Positions 21,510 to 33,446 are shown, counted from the first letter of the stretch. The stretch: DNA of 64,000 nucleotides from Taiwanofungus camphoratus (GCA_003999685.1 CP021224.1:1798001-1862000); one strand, 5' to 3'. Numbers and translations are program-made. Notes: a model not told the origin generated them from the letters alone.

Positions 21510-24500
21510 CTATCCTTTGTTGTTGTTGTTGTTGTTGTTGTTGTCATCGTCATCGTCATCGTCGTCGTCATCGTCCTCCTCCTCCTCCTCCTCGATGTCT
21601 GTTTTGCATTCTGCTTCTCCTTCTTCCTGTTGGATCGGTGCCTTCTTGTCTGCCCTCTGCCTCTGCCTCTGCCTCTCCTCTTGTTTTCTCTCTCCGCTCT
21701 TTGACATGGCACCGCTTTCCTTGATGAATTTGGCCAGTGCCTCGATGCCCGCTTGGGTGCCCAGAATTGTGGGTAGTTTGATCGTCTTGCTCGCTTCTCG
21801 AAGTATGTGTCGATAGGGTTTGTATCTTGGACACTGTTGTAATATATGTTTTCTGGTCTGACACTGGGAGCCGCATGGGCAGTCAACTGCTTCAGAAGGT
21901 ACGAATTGTGCATAGTACTCGCCAAGGAAGCCGTGTCCTGTGCGGCACTGAACTACCCTTCCGTATACTTCCCTTGGGAGTGTTAGGAAGGGTTTTTTTG
22001 GGTGCATCTGTGGTTGTAGTCTGTTAGCAGTAGCATACCTTCCCGTTGGTGGTGTGCGTTTCCATGTGTCGACCCATCCTTTTTCATTCCTTTCCTTGGC
22101 CCTTCGTAGCGCATGCGCTCTTGTAGCTTTCATCGGTCCGTCGTCAAGTTCTGTCGCTTCCTTTGCTAGGGCGTCCACCATTTCGTTGCCTCTTATCCCA
22201 TTGTGGCCTGGTGCCCATTCTATTTTGACTGTGTTTTCTGCGCATGCGTCGAGGAACTTGATTATGATCTCACGGAAGATCCTTCCGTGTCCCTGTCCTG
22301 GCCCCATTTTTGGTTCGAAGATTGTCATGATTGCTGATGTGTTGTCTGCGTGGAAGTGTAAGTGTCGGATGTCCGGGTTAGTGTTGCGAATGTATGCCTC
22401 CATGTCTCTTGCCGCCCATGACAAGCCCACAAGTTCTGCATCGTATACCTCCGCCTTTTTTCCTAGTCCGATTTTCCTAGAAAAGACTGGTGCGTTACGT
22501 CTCAGAGCTACGTATCCTGCCCCTACCCTTCGGTTTCCCCTCTTTTCCAGCATGGATCCGTCTGAGTACACCAATAGGTGTTGTGGCAAGTTGATGAATG
22601 TGGCTATCTTGATGACATGCTTGTATGCTGCGTCTTCTTTCGATGTACCTTTTGTTGCTGGCGTGACCTTAAGATGGCCCTTGAAGTCTTGTATGGTTTT
22701 CTTCCATGGCAGTAGGCATAGTGGGAGGATATGCTCATCTTGGGGGTCTGAGCGTAGTGCCAGTTTGCAGAGTCGTGTTGTTTTTGTTGGTGTCTTCCGT
22801 CTTGCTGTAGGCTTCACATGTGTTGGAAGTGGCGGTGGTGCGTTTACTTTGAGAATTCTCCATTCTTCTGGTAGTCTGTGTAGAATAGGGCTAAACGGTG
22901 TTAGTTTATTGAAATGGATGGCTGCTCTGTCGCTCGTTAGCTCAAGGTGGTGTCGAATTGGGGCGATTGCTGATTCGATTTCAAGTGCTGTGATTGGGGT
23001 GGTGTGAAACGCTGCGCATATGAGGCATAGTGCCTGTCTTTGGACCCGTTCTAGGTAGTCGACATACAGCTGTTTGCCTGTCCACCATGCTGCACATGCA
23101 TATGTCATGATGGGTCTGACGCATGCAATGTATAGAGATCTGAGGTGTGTCTGTGAAAGGCCTCGTATGGTGTTAGCTAGCATTCCCGTGCCGTTTACCA
23201 TTTTCTCCACTCTTCCGACCATCTGTTTGACGTGGAAGTCAAAGGTTAGTCTTCTGTCCAGGTGCACACCTAGCCATTTGGTTGTTCTCTCCGCTTGTAC
23301 AACTACTTCCCCTCCTTTTCCATCTGGTAGCGAAATTGATGGGGAGTCGCCCTGTTTCGGTTTTCTCTTTGAGTAGTGCATGAATTCGCGTTTGACTAGG
23401 TCCGGTGATAATCCTACGCTTTCGAGCCAGTCTTCAACTACTTTGTACGCTCTGCGTAGGATCTGTACATTAGTACCTAGCGATTCTGATGAAACATACA
23501 GTTTTCCGTCGTCCACAAACATGATTAAGTTCGTTGCAGTGGGCTTATCCGTTAGTTTTAGGCCTGCTATCCTTGCTCATTCATCATTTTCTGCTTTCTT
23601 CTGGAAAATCTCTAGAATTTCAGCTGCATAAATGATTGATAAGATTGGAGACACCGGTGATCCTTGTGGTATTCCATTTTCAACCGGTTTCATCTCTCCT
23701 CGTATTCCGTCTAGGCAAATTGCTGCTTGTCGATCTGTCAAGAATGATGCTGTCCAGCGAACGAGTTGAATTGGTATTCCTTTCTCCCTCATGACTGTGA
23801 GAAGTCTCTTGTGGTTGACGAAGTCGAAGAAGCCTTTTATATCAAATGTTAGTGCTGATGTTACTTTACCATGGTTATGCGCTGCTTCCACATCGTTTAC
23901 AAATGTTAGTATAGCGTCGTCTGTGGAGCTGCTTGATCAGCCCCCAAATTGGTTCGCTGGTACTAGGTTATGAATCGTCACCAGATATGCTAGTCTTGTG
24001 GCAACAATCTGTTCTAGTACTTTCCCTAGGCATTCTAGTAGCTGAATCAGTCTATACGCTCATGGGTTAGTGTAGTCCGGTTTTCTTGGCTTGGGCAATG
24101 TGACCGCAATTGCCTTCCTCCATGCCTTAGGGTGATATCCTGCTTTTACGCAGTGATGCATTAGTGCTGCTATTGTGTCACTGGTTACCTCCCATGCCCA
24201 TCTGATTCCCCGAAAGGGGTTTTGTGAGATTCCTGGTGCCTTGTCGGCCCCTTGATTGTATATTGCGTTTTGCACCTCTTCCTTCGTTACTTGTGCGTGC
24301 GGAAAGTCTGTTGTTGCTTCTGTTGTCAGGTCAGGCTCTTGTACCCCTTGTAGCGGTGGTGGAGGTTGAAACAATTCATCCTGAAGGGCATCACATTTGT
24401 CCGCATGTTGGACCGCTGGTTCTCTGCCTGGTCCTCGTGAGATGGCTGGAGATGGGTAGGTACGTACCCCTTTTCCCCACTTTGGAAAGCCCCATATGTC

Positions 24501-25694
24501 TTTCGTCTTTGCTTTCTCTAGTGTCTTTGTAAACCACTCCGATCTGGCTTTCTTGTATAGCCTCTTGAAGTACTGTTTTGATTTCTTTATCAGCGATGAT
24601 ACAGATGGTGACTGTACACCCCAATGCCTTTGGTGGTCCAGGTTCAGAGATCGCTGTTCTGCGATGTGCCTGCTTGCTGCTTCCAGTGTTACGTTCCACC
24701 ATGGTCTTGCCTTGTCGCTCGGCTTCCGTAATGGCACTGTCGTGTTGTTGGCCTCTTGCATTGCGAGTGTCAGACTCTCAGCTGCATTGTCAAGTTGTTC
24801 CACTGTCAGATCAGCGTCTAGATCCAGCAGTATTCCTAGGCCTTCCCTCTGTTTGTCAGTTGCTCTCTGAAATGCTTCTTTTCATTCTTTCGGGTCAGCT
24901 GCTTTAAAATTGAACTTTTTACCTGTGGGGTTGTCTATCTCCTTTGTTCCATAGTCAAGGTCCCACCTCAGCGCAAAGTGGTCGGATCCAAATGCTTTCA
25001 GCCTGTCAACGGTCCAGTTCCTCGTCGCATCCAGGGTTGTTGCCATTGGGTTGAGGAAGGTTAGGTCGATTGTTGATCAAGAGCTGTGTGCATGTGAGTA
25101 GAATGTCGGTTCGCCTTTCTTGTTCTTGATTGTGTATCCGTTTTGCATTAGCCAGTCTACTGTTTGTTCCATTGATTCGTTTGCTGGTGTTGCATGGCTT
25201 GACCACATAGGATGATGCAGGTTCCAGTCTCCCGATAGGATCACGGGTGTGTCCTGTGGGAGGCAGACTCTTTGTAAGCGTTTTGCGGCCGATTCCCTAT
25301 CTTGTTTCTTATCATCGTTGTATATATTGACAATGATTGTTGATGGGTGTGGATTTTGTTGGACTTCAAGAATCTGTAGGTCAAGGTCATTTGCTAAATC
25401 TGAGTGAAGCGTTACCATGAAGTCTTCTCATTTTCGCACGTATGCCATGGCTCTTGGTCGTCTTCCTTTGGGAACTGCTGACACTGGTATTATAGGAGTC
25501 CAGCCCACTGTCGCTTCTGATACTGGTCCATGGTTTCCCCCTCCGATGTTCCCCCACCACGGTTCAGTTATCAGGATCAAGTCAAAACATTCCTCTCCTA
25601 CTGCTGCATTGAGAAGAGAGTGTATTGCCTGGTTCTGGGTGTTGGCATTAAGTTGTAGGATTCGTATTGGTCTCGTGTTTGTCGTCTCTAACAT
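21510..25694 (-). pseudogene. LINE-1 ORF2: endonuclease, reverse transcriptase, RNase H
   Basis: One reading frame of 1395 codons runs from 25694 to 21510 without any frameshift. It starts with an APE-type endonuclease (RILQLNANTQNQAIHSLL, ITEPWWG, SGDWNLHHPMW, DHFALRWDL). The RT follows (TSALTFDIKGFFDFVNHKRL, GIPQGSPVSPILSIIYAAE, MFVDDGKLYV for the catalytic box). RNase H comes next (VYSDGSM, AELVGLSWA, HADNTSAIM, GNEMVDALAKEA), then a Cys-rich end (CPCGSQCQTRKHILQQCPRY). The last 30 residues are runs of Glu, Asp and Asn from trinucleotide repeats. Six in-frame stops are all TGA: 25428, 25077, 24882, 24060, 23937 and 23577. At least five sit where Arg is expected. No TAA, TAG or indel occurs. 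Plus-strand ORFs here are shadows. Confidence 0.9.
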
Positions 25695-26168
25695 ATTGTC
25701 TCCTCGTCAGTGATCATTGATTGTTGGGTTTGTGGTGCTTCTGTTTGTTGGACCACCTCCAACGTTGCTACTGCTTTTGCAAATTCCCCATCTGCCTCGT
25801 CCATTGCACTCATCTTCCTTGCCATGTCGATCTCCGGGAATCTCAGGTCAAGTGAGTGTAGTGCGTTGGCTTGGATCTCGTCTTCAAGTTCTTGGAATCG
25901 GTTCTGTGTCGTTCGTGCATCAGTAGTGGTCTTACTGTTGCGTCTGTACCTTGTTGTTTCTCTTCCTGTTGCCTTTTTGCTCTCCTTCTCCTTTTGCTCA
26001 TGTTGTTGTCGGTTGCGAGTAACCATGTTTCATGCTCCCGTGGTCATTTCATTGTTCATGGGTGGTCTGGTTGGTTGTGTCTTTGGCATGCCTACCTTGT
26101 GTGAGTGGACTGGGCAGTTCCTGAAGTTCGCCATGTGTGGTCCTTTGCACGCTGCGCAGGTATAGTCG
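25688..26168 (-). pseudogene. LINE-1 ORF1, 3' end only
   Basis: Upstream of ORF2 the minus strand encodes a zinc-knuckle-like piece (YTCAACKGPHMANFRNCPVH) at about 26,160-26,100. An ORF of 112 codons follows (26026-25688), rich in Gln, Lys, Glu and Thr (FQELEDEIQANALHSLDLRF). Its end overlaps the start of ORF2 by 7 bp (stop at 25688, ORF2 Met at 25694). The N-terminal part of ORF1 was lost by 5' truncation. The two pieces are separated by a TGA just before MVTRNRQQ. Confidence 0.6.
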
Positions 26169-26182
26169 TATTATACCCCCTG

Positions 26183-26359
26183 GTAATGGGGAGGTACACT
26201 TGGTATTCAGCGAGCGCCCCACCACATTGGAGTTGGGCACCGTTTGAGCTGGCATGAGATGATTGGTCGCTCCCCATGTGGCACCGGATGGAATGAACCC
26301 AGTTGGGCTTTCACTTGACTGGGCTCATATAATTACTCAGCTGGTGATCAAAGCCTTCC
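26183..26359 (+). pseudogene. LINE-2 ORF1, second part
   Basis: This resumes the frame left at 21008: GNGEVHLVFSERPTTLELGTV, then two TGAs, then NPVGLSLDWAHIITQLVIKAF. It stops at the insertion point of the family F gypsy element (duplication CTTCC). The frame continues beyond that element at 34632 as LLYREGTRIEYTPLEIFQEL, which shows the pieces once formed one ORF. Confidence 0.7.
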
Positions 26360-26859
26360 TGTTACCGGGGGGTTCACCCTGGTAATGCTGCAGAAGCTTG
26401 GAGCAGTGTGCAGCGAAGGGTCAAAGAGGAGCGACGGTGACGACAAGTCACGATCCTTGGTAGTCTTCAACTACAAGCCCTGTGTAGTCGCGATAGTCTT
26501 TACGGGCTTCTTCTGGTGCGAGAAGATGTGTAAAGAAAAGCGTGTATTGGTACTAATGCGTAGTACACTTTAGGAAAGGATGAACGAAGAGAATACAACT
26601 AGGGGAACCTCCAGCAGTGGGACCCCCCTTTATACTGCCACCACCAACCCCCAGGTATACTAGCAGCCCCCCAGAGACCGCATAAGGCAAGAGGAGTCAG
26701 CGGCCCAAAAGTACATAACTACCATGGCGTAAGCGGGGACAGTCGGCCCGTCAGTCAATCTGGGTAAGTAAGGTGTGGAAGGGATGCCGCGCGTCCATGG
26801 TGTGACAAACAAAGGGAAAGAAAAAATGAACAAGTCTCTGGTCCTACCCGACGGTAACA
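26360..26859 (-). repeat. 3' LTR of family F
   Basis: 500 bp, + strand TGTTACCGGG to CGGTAACA. It is identical to the 34.1-kb LTR except near its outer end. On the minus strand TATAAA is followed about 33 nt later by AGTTGTATTCT, the proposed transcript start and self-primer. A solo copy is nested at 58391-58891. Confidence 0.9.
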
Positions 26860-26900
26860 CTACCCCCATCTCCTCTCAGGTGTCACCCCGACACCTACCT

Positions 26901-27707
26901 TCATGACCTGGTAGCTTCCTCGTCAGGCTGCTTTGACCCACTGGTTTCTGACCAGGTGGCCCCTGCCTTGAGGCATTGGTCGGTGTCATGATCGTCAGCG
27001 AAACAATCCAGACAGCGAGGCGGGACGAAAGGCTCAACAGCCGGCTCCCCCAATCGTGGCCAGTGGATGCAGTCAGCAGCAACATGATCGAGGCCCATGC
27101 AGAATTCACAGGCCCCAGCCCATCGGTTCAGGGGGTGGCACTCGGGGTGGAGACAAACCGTCCACTCGTCCTGCGTGGAGGGGGCTGGGCGTGTGATGAT
27201 GGAGGAGGGTGGTAGGAGATGCTCGAGGGCGGAGACGATGTCAGTATGAAGGAGGAAATTTAGATGGGAGCGCATCGCATTACAGGCCTGCCAGTATGAT
27301 ATACCAATTTCCCGGATGGGGCTGGCCCACCAGTTAGCTTCGTCATGCTCTCCCTTCTCCCTCTCCCCTCTGTACCCCCTTATTACCTGATCGAGGTGTA
27401 AGACAACCTCGGCCTGATGTCGAAAGATGGCAACCTGGGCCGCAAGATCGGGCCAGACAATGAGGGTGGTGTCCACCACTGGGCGTAGTCATTCATTGGC
27501 CAGCACCCATCCGAGACGGTCGGCGGGGGTCAGAAAGTCGGCGGCGAGGCCAGATGTTGCTTGGCAAGGTAGGGGAACAACAATCCCCTCGGCAAAGTTG
27601 GGGAGGTTCTGCGGTCCCCGAAGGAAGGGATTCAGGGTGCGGGCGTTCCCTGCGGTGAGGATGGAGGCGGCAAGGCGGGCTCGGGCGGCGTTGGTTCGAT
27701 GGGACAT
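26901..27707 (-). pseudogene. Family F ORF3: two CCHC zinc knuckles, downstream of pol
   Basis: From an ATG at 27707 (MSHRTNAARARLAASIL) the frame runs 268 codons to 26901 with one TGA, where Arg fits (LANE-stop-LRPVV). The N-terminus is basic. The middle holds a proline/Leu-rich stretch and a helical part (QVAIFRHQAEVVLHLDQVI). The C-terminus carries two knuckles, CEFCMGLDHVAADC and CLDCFADDHDTDQC (both CX2CX4HX4C). The ORF lies between the chromodomain and the 3' LTR, where some elements have an env-like gene, but there is no signal peptide or membrane segment. Families E and D carry comparable ORFs. The role is unknown; nucleic-acid binding is likely from the knuckles (inference). Confidence 0.7.
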
Positions 27708-30700
27708 GGTGGGAGGCGGCCTTGAGATGCTGTGGAATTGCTCTTTGCAGGGCAGTTGAACGGCTGCCAACTGGGTTGATGCCTAGGTGGTTTGCCTTCT
27801 TATAACGCCTCAGCAGGTCAGGGGAATGCCGTAGATCGTCTTCCTTCTGCCAGGTGCTGGCAGAGACCGGCCATCCCTTCCATTTGATGAGAAACTCCCA
27901 TTTCCCACGTCGGGCACGATGCCCGCGGAGGGCCTCGACTTCGTACTCTTCTTCCCCCTCAACCAGATCAGGTGGTGGTTTCAGAAAGTTGGGTCCGTGT
28001 TCCACCGTTTCTCTGTATGGGGTGAGCAGTGATGCATGGAACACCGGGTGAATCTTCCAGGTTCTCGGGAGCTGTAGCTTGTACGTCAGTGGTCCCTTGG
28101 CTGATCTTGAAGGGTCCAAGCCGTTTTAGGTCAAATTTCTGACTTATTGTCCTTAGCTGGAGGTTCGTGGCTTCTAGCCAAACCTTGTCACCTTTCTGGA
28201 AAGGTTTCCAGGGAGAAGGGGTTCGTTCCTCCATCAGCTTCTGGGCTAGCTCTTGCGCTGCAAGAGCCTCTTTGCGGGATTCAGAAATCTGGGTCAGGCA
28301 GTCTTGGAGCGTGGGATATTTGTCAGAGGATCGTGGAGATCCGATGGCCTTCGGGTCGTACCCCATGGTGAGCTTGAATGGCGATTCCTTCCTTCCAGCA
28401 TGCGGCATCTGGTTGTGTGTGAATTCGAACTCGGGGATGTGTTTGACCCAGATGTGGGGGTCATTTGCGCATAGGATTCTCCAGGCCACCTCCAGTTCCT
28501 GGTTGACCCGTTCTGTACTCCCATCTGATTGGGGGTGGTAGGCGGTGGACATTGCCGCCTTGACTCCTGTCAGCTTACACCATTCTCGAAATGTGGCCGC
28601 TGCAAACTGTGGCCCTTGGTCAGATATCATCCGGTTGATACAAACTGGTATCAACGACCGGAAAGCCTCGAACGTGAGGACCTGGCTACTAGAGATAGTA
28701 GTGAGGCTTTATGGACACTGCGTATGTCCTCCTGGGTGAAGTCGATAGAGTCGAGTGAGTACTCAAGTACGAAGCGAGAGGTCACAAGATATGAGTATAA
28801 GATTGCTAGTGGTAACTAGCTACTTGGTAACCAGATCGAACTTAAGGTCCGACCTACAAAGTACAGGGCCTTATATACGTATTCTACCCTGTGCACGGAC
28901 CATGGCACGTGGTCTAAGAATCAGCATGAGTAAGCGTAAGTAAGGCGATATGAGTCATCGGGCCGTATTAGCAATCAGTAAGTGTAAGACAGAATATGTA
29001 AGCGGGGCCCGATATGAGTCAGTGTCCATGAGTAACCGGGGCTCATACCATAAACAGCGATGAGTCAAGATGCTGTGCGAAGAAACTGGGCCTACCCGAG
29101 GCCCGCCCTAGAAGCGAAAGGTCATGGGACCGATCCGAGGTCCGACCGATAAGATATGCAATGAAAGAAATTGTATCACCGGTCAGGTAGGCCATATCGC
29201 CTGTATACATTGAGGTGTAGGGCCTCTGCCGTCCCTACCACATCTATGTTCTTGGTGCAGGGTATGAGCACAATGCCCTTGGTGAGTTCTCTGTCAACTA
29301 CTACCATGAGCGCATTGAAGCCCTGTGACTCTGGTAGATCAGTGATGAAGTCTACCGATATGTGAGAGAATGGCCTTGAATTCGGTTCTGTGGGGATGGC
29401 CATCAGGGGGGGTTTCGTGGGGTGTGTGTTGATCTTGCTCTCCTGGCATTTGGCGCACCCCTCAACATATTTCTCGATGAATGAAGACATTCCATGCCAG
29501 AACCAGTCCCTTCGGGCGATGGCCATTGTACCTTGTGCCCCTGGGTGTGCCATTGCTGGTGTGTCATGACAGAGTTGAATGACTTCTTGGCACAGATCAT
29601 CATCAGGGGGTACATAAACTCGGTTTTTGTATAAAATTAGTCCCTCCTGAATGTCCCAGTCTGCCAGCTTTGTGTGCGCAAAGCCTGTGCCCTTGAATGG
29701 CGGTACCTTCCCCCGTTTTAAAGTGTCAATCGTCTCGATGACCATCCTGTCACAAGTACGACATTCACGTATCTTTTCGATGATTGCCGTGTTGGTGGCG
29801 TTGACAAAGAGGTCTGTTGGTAGCAGGATGACATCTTCGTTGTCATGTTTCCCTCCTGGGTAGTCAGGTCGCCAGGAGAGTGCGTCAGTGACTATGAGTA
29901 GACTGCCTTTTTTGTTTAATAGTTGCAGGTCAAATTGTGACAGGAATAACTGCCATCGGGCCTGGCGTCGGTTGAGTCGTTGTGCTTCTCGGAAATAGGT
30001 GAGGTTCTTGTGGTTGGTGATCACCATGACCGGGTGTCCACTTCCCTCAAGGTGGTGGCGCCATTCCTCAAGTGCTCAGACAATGGCCAGCAGCTCTCTG
30101 TCATATACTTGATAATTCCGCTCTGCTTCTTTCAGGCTCTTCGAGAGGAAAGCTATAGGGTGTAGCCGCCCTTCCTCATCAAGTTGTTGAAGCACTGCAC
30201 CAGTGGCTACCAGAGAGGCGTCGGCCTCAATGGTGAATGGTTTGGACGGGTCGGGCATGCAGAGGATAGGCATGCTCTGGAAACACCGTTTGAGCTCATC
30301 AAAGGCCTCCTGGCAGGCTTCGGTCCAGTTCCACTCCACGCGCTTCTTCTTGATGACATTCAAGGGGTGAGCGATGTGGGAGAAGTTGTGGATGAAGCAT
30401 CGGTAGTAGTTGGCGAGACCCATGAATCGTTCTACATCCTTGACCCTAGTAGGAATGGGCCAATCTGCGATTCCTGCCAGTTTGTCCTTGTCCATGTGCA
30501 CCTGTCCAGGTGAGATGGTCATTCCCAAGAAGTCAACTTCGACGACATTGAACGTGCATTTCTCTGGCTTTACAAATAGGTCCCATTCCTGCAGCCGTTG
30601 TAGGACACGTCTGGTTCGTTCTCGGTGGGCTTCCATATTGTCAGAGAAAATGAGGATGTCGTCCATATAGATCGCGATCCACCCCTTGGCCAGCATGTCC

Positions 30701-32030
30701 TGGAATGCGTCATTCATCATTCGCTGAAATGTGGCCGGCAAGTTGCACATCCCAAAGAACATGACAGTGGGTTCGACGATCTTGTCCTGATTTCCATGTT
30801 TGACCATGAATGCTCCTTTCCATTGGTCGCCCTCTCTGATCCGGATGTTGTTGTACCCGTTTCGGAGGTCTAATTTAGTGAACACAGTGGCCCTTTGGAG
30901 CCTGTCGATTAGCTCTCCTATGAGGGGTAAGGGGTAGACATCTTTGATTGTGCCCTTGTTCAGGTATCGGTAGTCCTGGCACGGGCGCAAGGTACCATCC
31001 TTTTTTTTGACAAAAAAGGCTGGTGATGCCATTGGTGAGTTCGATTCCCGGAGATAGCCCTTGGCCAGGTTCTCTTCCAAAAATTTGTCCATCGCCGCCT
31101 GTTCATTTGGAGACAAAGGAATTATGGTGCATTTCCTGGGGACGAAGTCTGGCCTTAATTCAATGGCATGGTCCCAGGGCTTGGATTCTGGGAACTGGTT
31201 GGCGGCCTCCTTTTCAAACAACCATTTATAGTCCCACAGGTATTCTGGGACGAGGTCTTCTACGGATGGGGGTGGGCCCTTGGGGATCACCAATTCTGTG
31301 AGCTCTGGGGCATTCCATACCATACGTGGGGAGTCAGAGAAGTGTGTTAGTCGATTGAGCCCTACTTGTGGGGGCTTTAGGGCCTGCAGTAGCCCGTCTT
31401 CACGTGTGAGCAGCTGCTCTTTCTGTTGGAAAATCCCCAGAACCCCTTCTCCTTGTGTGTAAGCACACATTATGTCTGAAAGCTCCTCATCGTCTTCATG
31501 AATGGAAGCTCGACACAGGGGAATTCCCTCTGTTGTGGGTTGGCTCATGATCCAGGCATAGTATCCTTGCCATTCTGTGAGTTGAGCTTGGTCAATCTCA
31601 AGCGTTCCTTCTACCCAGTCGATGCGTGGGTTGACTTGTGTGAGCCAGGGGTTGCCGAGTACTACATCGAGCATTCCAATGTTTGAGACGTAAAAGTTGG
31701 TTGGGATGTCATTCCCCTCTAATCGTATACTTCCTTCGACTCTGTGGGTAATCGGTCCCCCTTTGTTTGTAGAGCCATCAATGGTGGTTGAGGTTACTGT
31801 CCTGGGAAGCGGTCAAGTGGGGAGTCTCCACTTCCTTACGAAGTCGGGGTGAATTAGGTTGGCATCAGCCCCACTATCCAACAAGGGGCATGCGGCGACG
31901 GCTTTCTCTCCTACTACAATGTAATCTGGTAAATAAAGTGTATTGCACTTGTGCATTCCGGTAATTACATTTCGTACAGAGAGTTTAGGCGACTCGTGCG
32001 TCACGTCGGGTCGCCTTACAGAAAATCCAC
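27493..32030 (-). pseudogene. Family F pol: protease, RT, RNase H, integrase, chromodomain
   Basis: Domains in order on the minus strand: protease LLDSGADANLIHPDF (about 31.87 kb), RT with KKDGTLRPCQDYRYLNK and YMDDILIFSDN (about 30.65 kb), RNase H (FTIEADASLVATGAVLQQ), integrase HHCC and DDE blocks (CINRMISDQGPQFAAATF, AMSTAYHPQSDGSTERVNQEL), GPF motif, and a chromodomain (EYEVEALRGHRARRGKWEFLIKWKGWP). Pol is in the -1 frame relative to gag. Breaks are TGA after the protease (31813), TGA in RNase H (AIV-stop-ALEEW, near 30.07 kb), a solo LTR at 28636-29178, and a 1-nt frame change near 28.1 kb just after GPFKIS. All pieces are otherwise collinear. The product would make and integrate the cDNA, and the chromodomain would target heterochromatin. 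Confidence 0.9.
28636..29178 (-). mobile_element. Solo LTR, family D (copy 1), inside family F integrase
   Basis: 543 bp, + strand TGATACAAACTGG to AAATTGTATCA, flanked by a perfect CCGGT duplication (28631-28635, 29179-29183). By comparison with the full D element its sense strand is minus. Deleting it with one CCGGT restores the F integrase frame. Because F itself is young by LTR identity, this D insertion and its collapse to a solo LTR are younger still. Confidence 0.93.
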
Positions 32031-33446
32031 AAAGTCGTGGTGCTGAGAGAAGTGGCGGAATCTGACTCCTTTCATTTCTTGCCCCTGCTCCTCCTGTTCA
32101 GAGGCTTCATCATCCACCTCATTTTCATCTTTCACGTTGGCCCTTCAGTTTGGAGGTCCTGTTCCCTGACCTGAGGTTCACTCTGGGCAGTCTTTGGCCA
32201 GGTGCCCCTTATTGTGGCATTTGTAGCAGGAGCCCGTCCTTCAGTCTTGCAAGCGCTGATGGTCTGGCTTTCCACTGTCAAATGCCCTTGCTGCCACTCG
32301 TGGAGGGGTTTTCGAAGTTCTTTGAGCGGCATCGATGGCCTTGTTGTTTCGATAGGCCCGGTCCCGTTGGGCAGCAGCTTCCTTCCATCCTTCTAGGGTT
32401 GTGGGGGCTACATCTCGTTCCATAATTCGGACTCGCATGGTGCTGGGTAGTTTTTCTCGGTACCAGGCCATGAGGGCACTCTCTTCGGTGATTTCTGCCC
32501 TGCGGGCCAGTCGGTCGAACTCCTCGTTGAAGTCGGCAATGGGTTTGTCGTAGGTGTAGACCAAGTTCCGTAGTCCAATGGCTGCAGAGACCTCCTCCTC
32601 TATTACCCCGAACCTTTTGATGAACTCAAGAGCGACGTTCCTGAAAGTGCCATACCCCTGGCTCGCTCCTCTGATGAGGGGGTGGGGTTCGAGTGCCCTT
32701 TCGGTAAGAGTATCAGCCCAAGCACCGGCATGGCCTTCGAGGTGGCCAAGGAAATTGCCGACCTTTTCCCGTTTGGAAGCAGAGGCCCATCGCTCGGTGT
32801 CAAATCTTCGGGCAAACTGGATGAGGAAGTGTTGGGCATCTTCTTGTTTTCCAGAGAACTTAGTAATTTCTGGCTCTTTTCGATCTGGTATCCGTGCAGT
32901 TCCTTGTGGGAGGGGTGTTCCTCCAGAAGGCTGCCCTCCTCCAGGGGGTCCTCCTCCCCCAGGTGGTCCTCCCCTACCGGGTGGTCCTCCTCCACCGGGC
33001 ACTCCTCCGCTGGGTGGTCCTCCTCCACCAGATGGTCCTCCTCCATCAGGTGGTCCTCCTGGGGGTCCTCCGCTTTCATCATAAGGTGGCCCTCCCTCGA
33101 GGGGGCCTTCTTCCCCCAGCCCATCGTCAGGCGGTGGCCCTGATTTCCCTATTCCTGATCAGAAAGAGCTCAAGCCACGGGGCGTTTCCGGGGTGGAAGG
33201 GGATGTTTTTCCTGTCCCTTCAGTCTCCATTTGTCGTTCTGTCCATTCAATGTCAGGATCGATCAGTTCTGAGCTGGAGCCTTCGTCAGAAGGTGGGTCA
33301 GTTTTGTCAAAGGTTGTCCAGCGGGCCTGGAAGAGGGCACGATTGGTTGGAGTACAAGGTTCGAAATCACTTCCCCTGTAGAGTGCAGAGTCGTAGTGGT
33401 GAGGGCATGGTTGCGTTGAGCAGACCCTCCAGTTAGAAGTCTTCAT
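32016..33446 (-). pseudogene. Family F gag (capsid and zinc knuckle)
   Basis: The frame from 33446 (MKTSNWRVC..) holds an acidic linker, a long Gly/Pro-rich repeat tract (about 33.07-32.93 kb), and a retrotransposon gag capsid region (FSGKQEDAQHFLIQFARRFD, EFIKRFGVIEEE, DFNEEFDRLARRA). A CCHC knuckle CYKCHNKGHLAKDC follows. It ends with TAA at 32016-32018. In-frame TGAs occur after LSSF, QRLQD, CPE and GPPN, each at an expected Arg. Pol follows in the -1 frame with its first residues overlapping the gag stop. Capsid and knuckle package element RNA. Confidence 0.8.

Larger units (their letters stand above)
21009..26168 (-). mobile_element. LINE-1: Tad/I-type non-LTR retrotransposon, 5'-truncated
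   Basis: This 5.16-kb insert is bounded by a 14-bp direct duplication. On its coding (minus) strand the 3' end is a (TCA)n tail (21009-21023 on +), not poly-A. The 3' region 21,009-21,509 is untranslated. ORF2 occupies 25694-21510, and the tail end of ORF1 lies upstream. The 5' end stops inside ORF1 at 26168, so the copy was truncated during target-primed reverse transcription. Endonuclease, RT and RNase H order fits the Tad/I superfamily of fungal LINEs. Confidence 0.9.

Noticed and set aside
22054-23007. 317-codon ORF on the + strand, and 23074-23376, 24496-24870, 25710-26165
   Set aside because: They are antisense shadows of LINE-1 ORF2/ORF1. The minus frame has endonuclease, RT and RNase H motifs.
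21510-25694. Alternative genetic code or selenocysteine because of many in-frame TGAs
   Set aside because: The two intact kinase genes end at ordinary stops (TGA and TAA) and contain no internal TGA. Stops align with Arg of sister copies, which CpG decay explains. No selenocysteine element is seen. Kept only as an alternative to test.
32578-33143. Pro/Gly-rich + strand ORFs (168, 153 and 180 codons)
   Set aside because: They read the Gly/Pro repeat tract of family F gag on the wrong strand or in the wrong frame.
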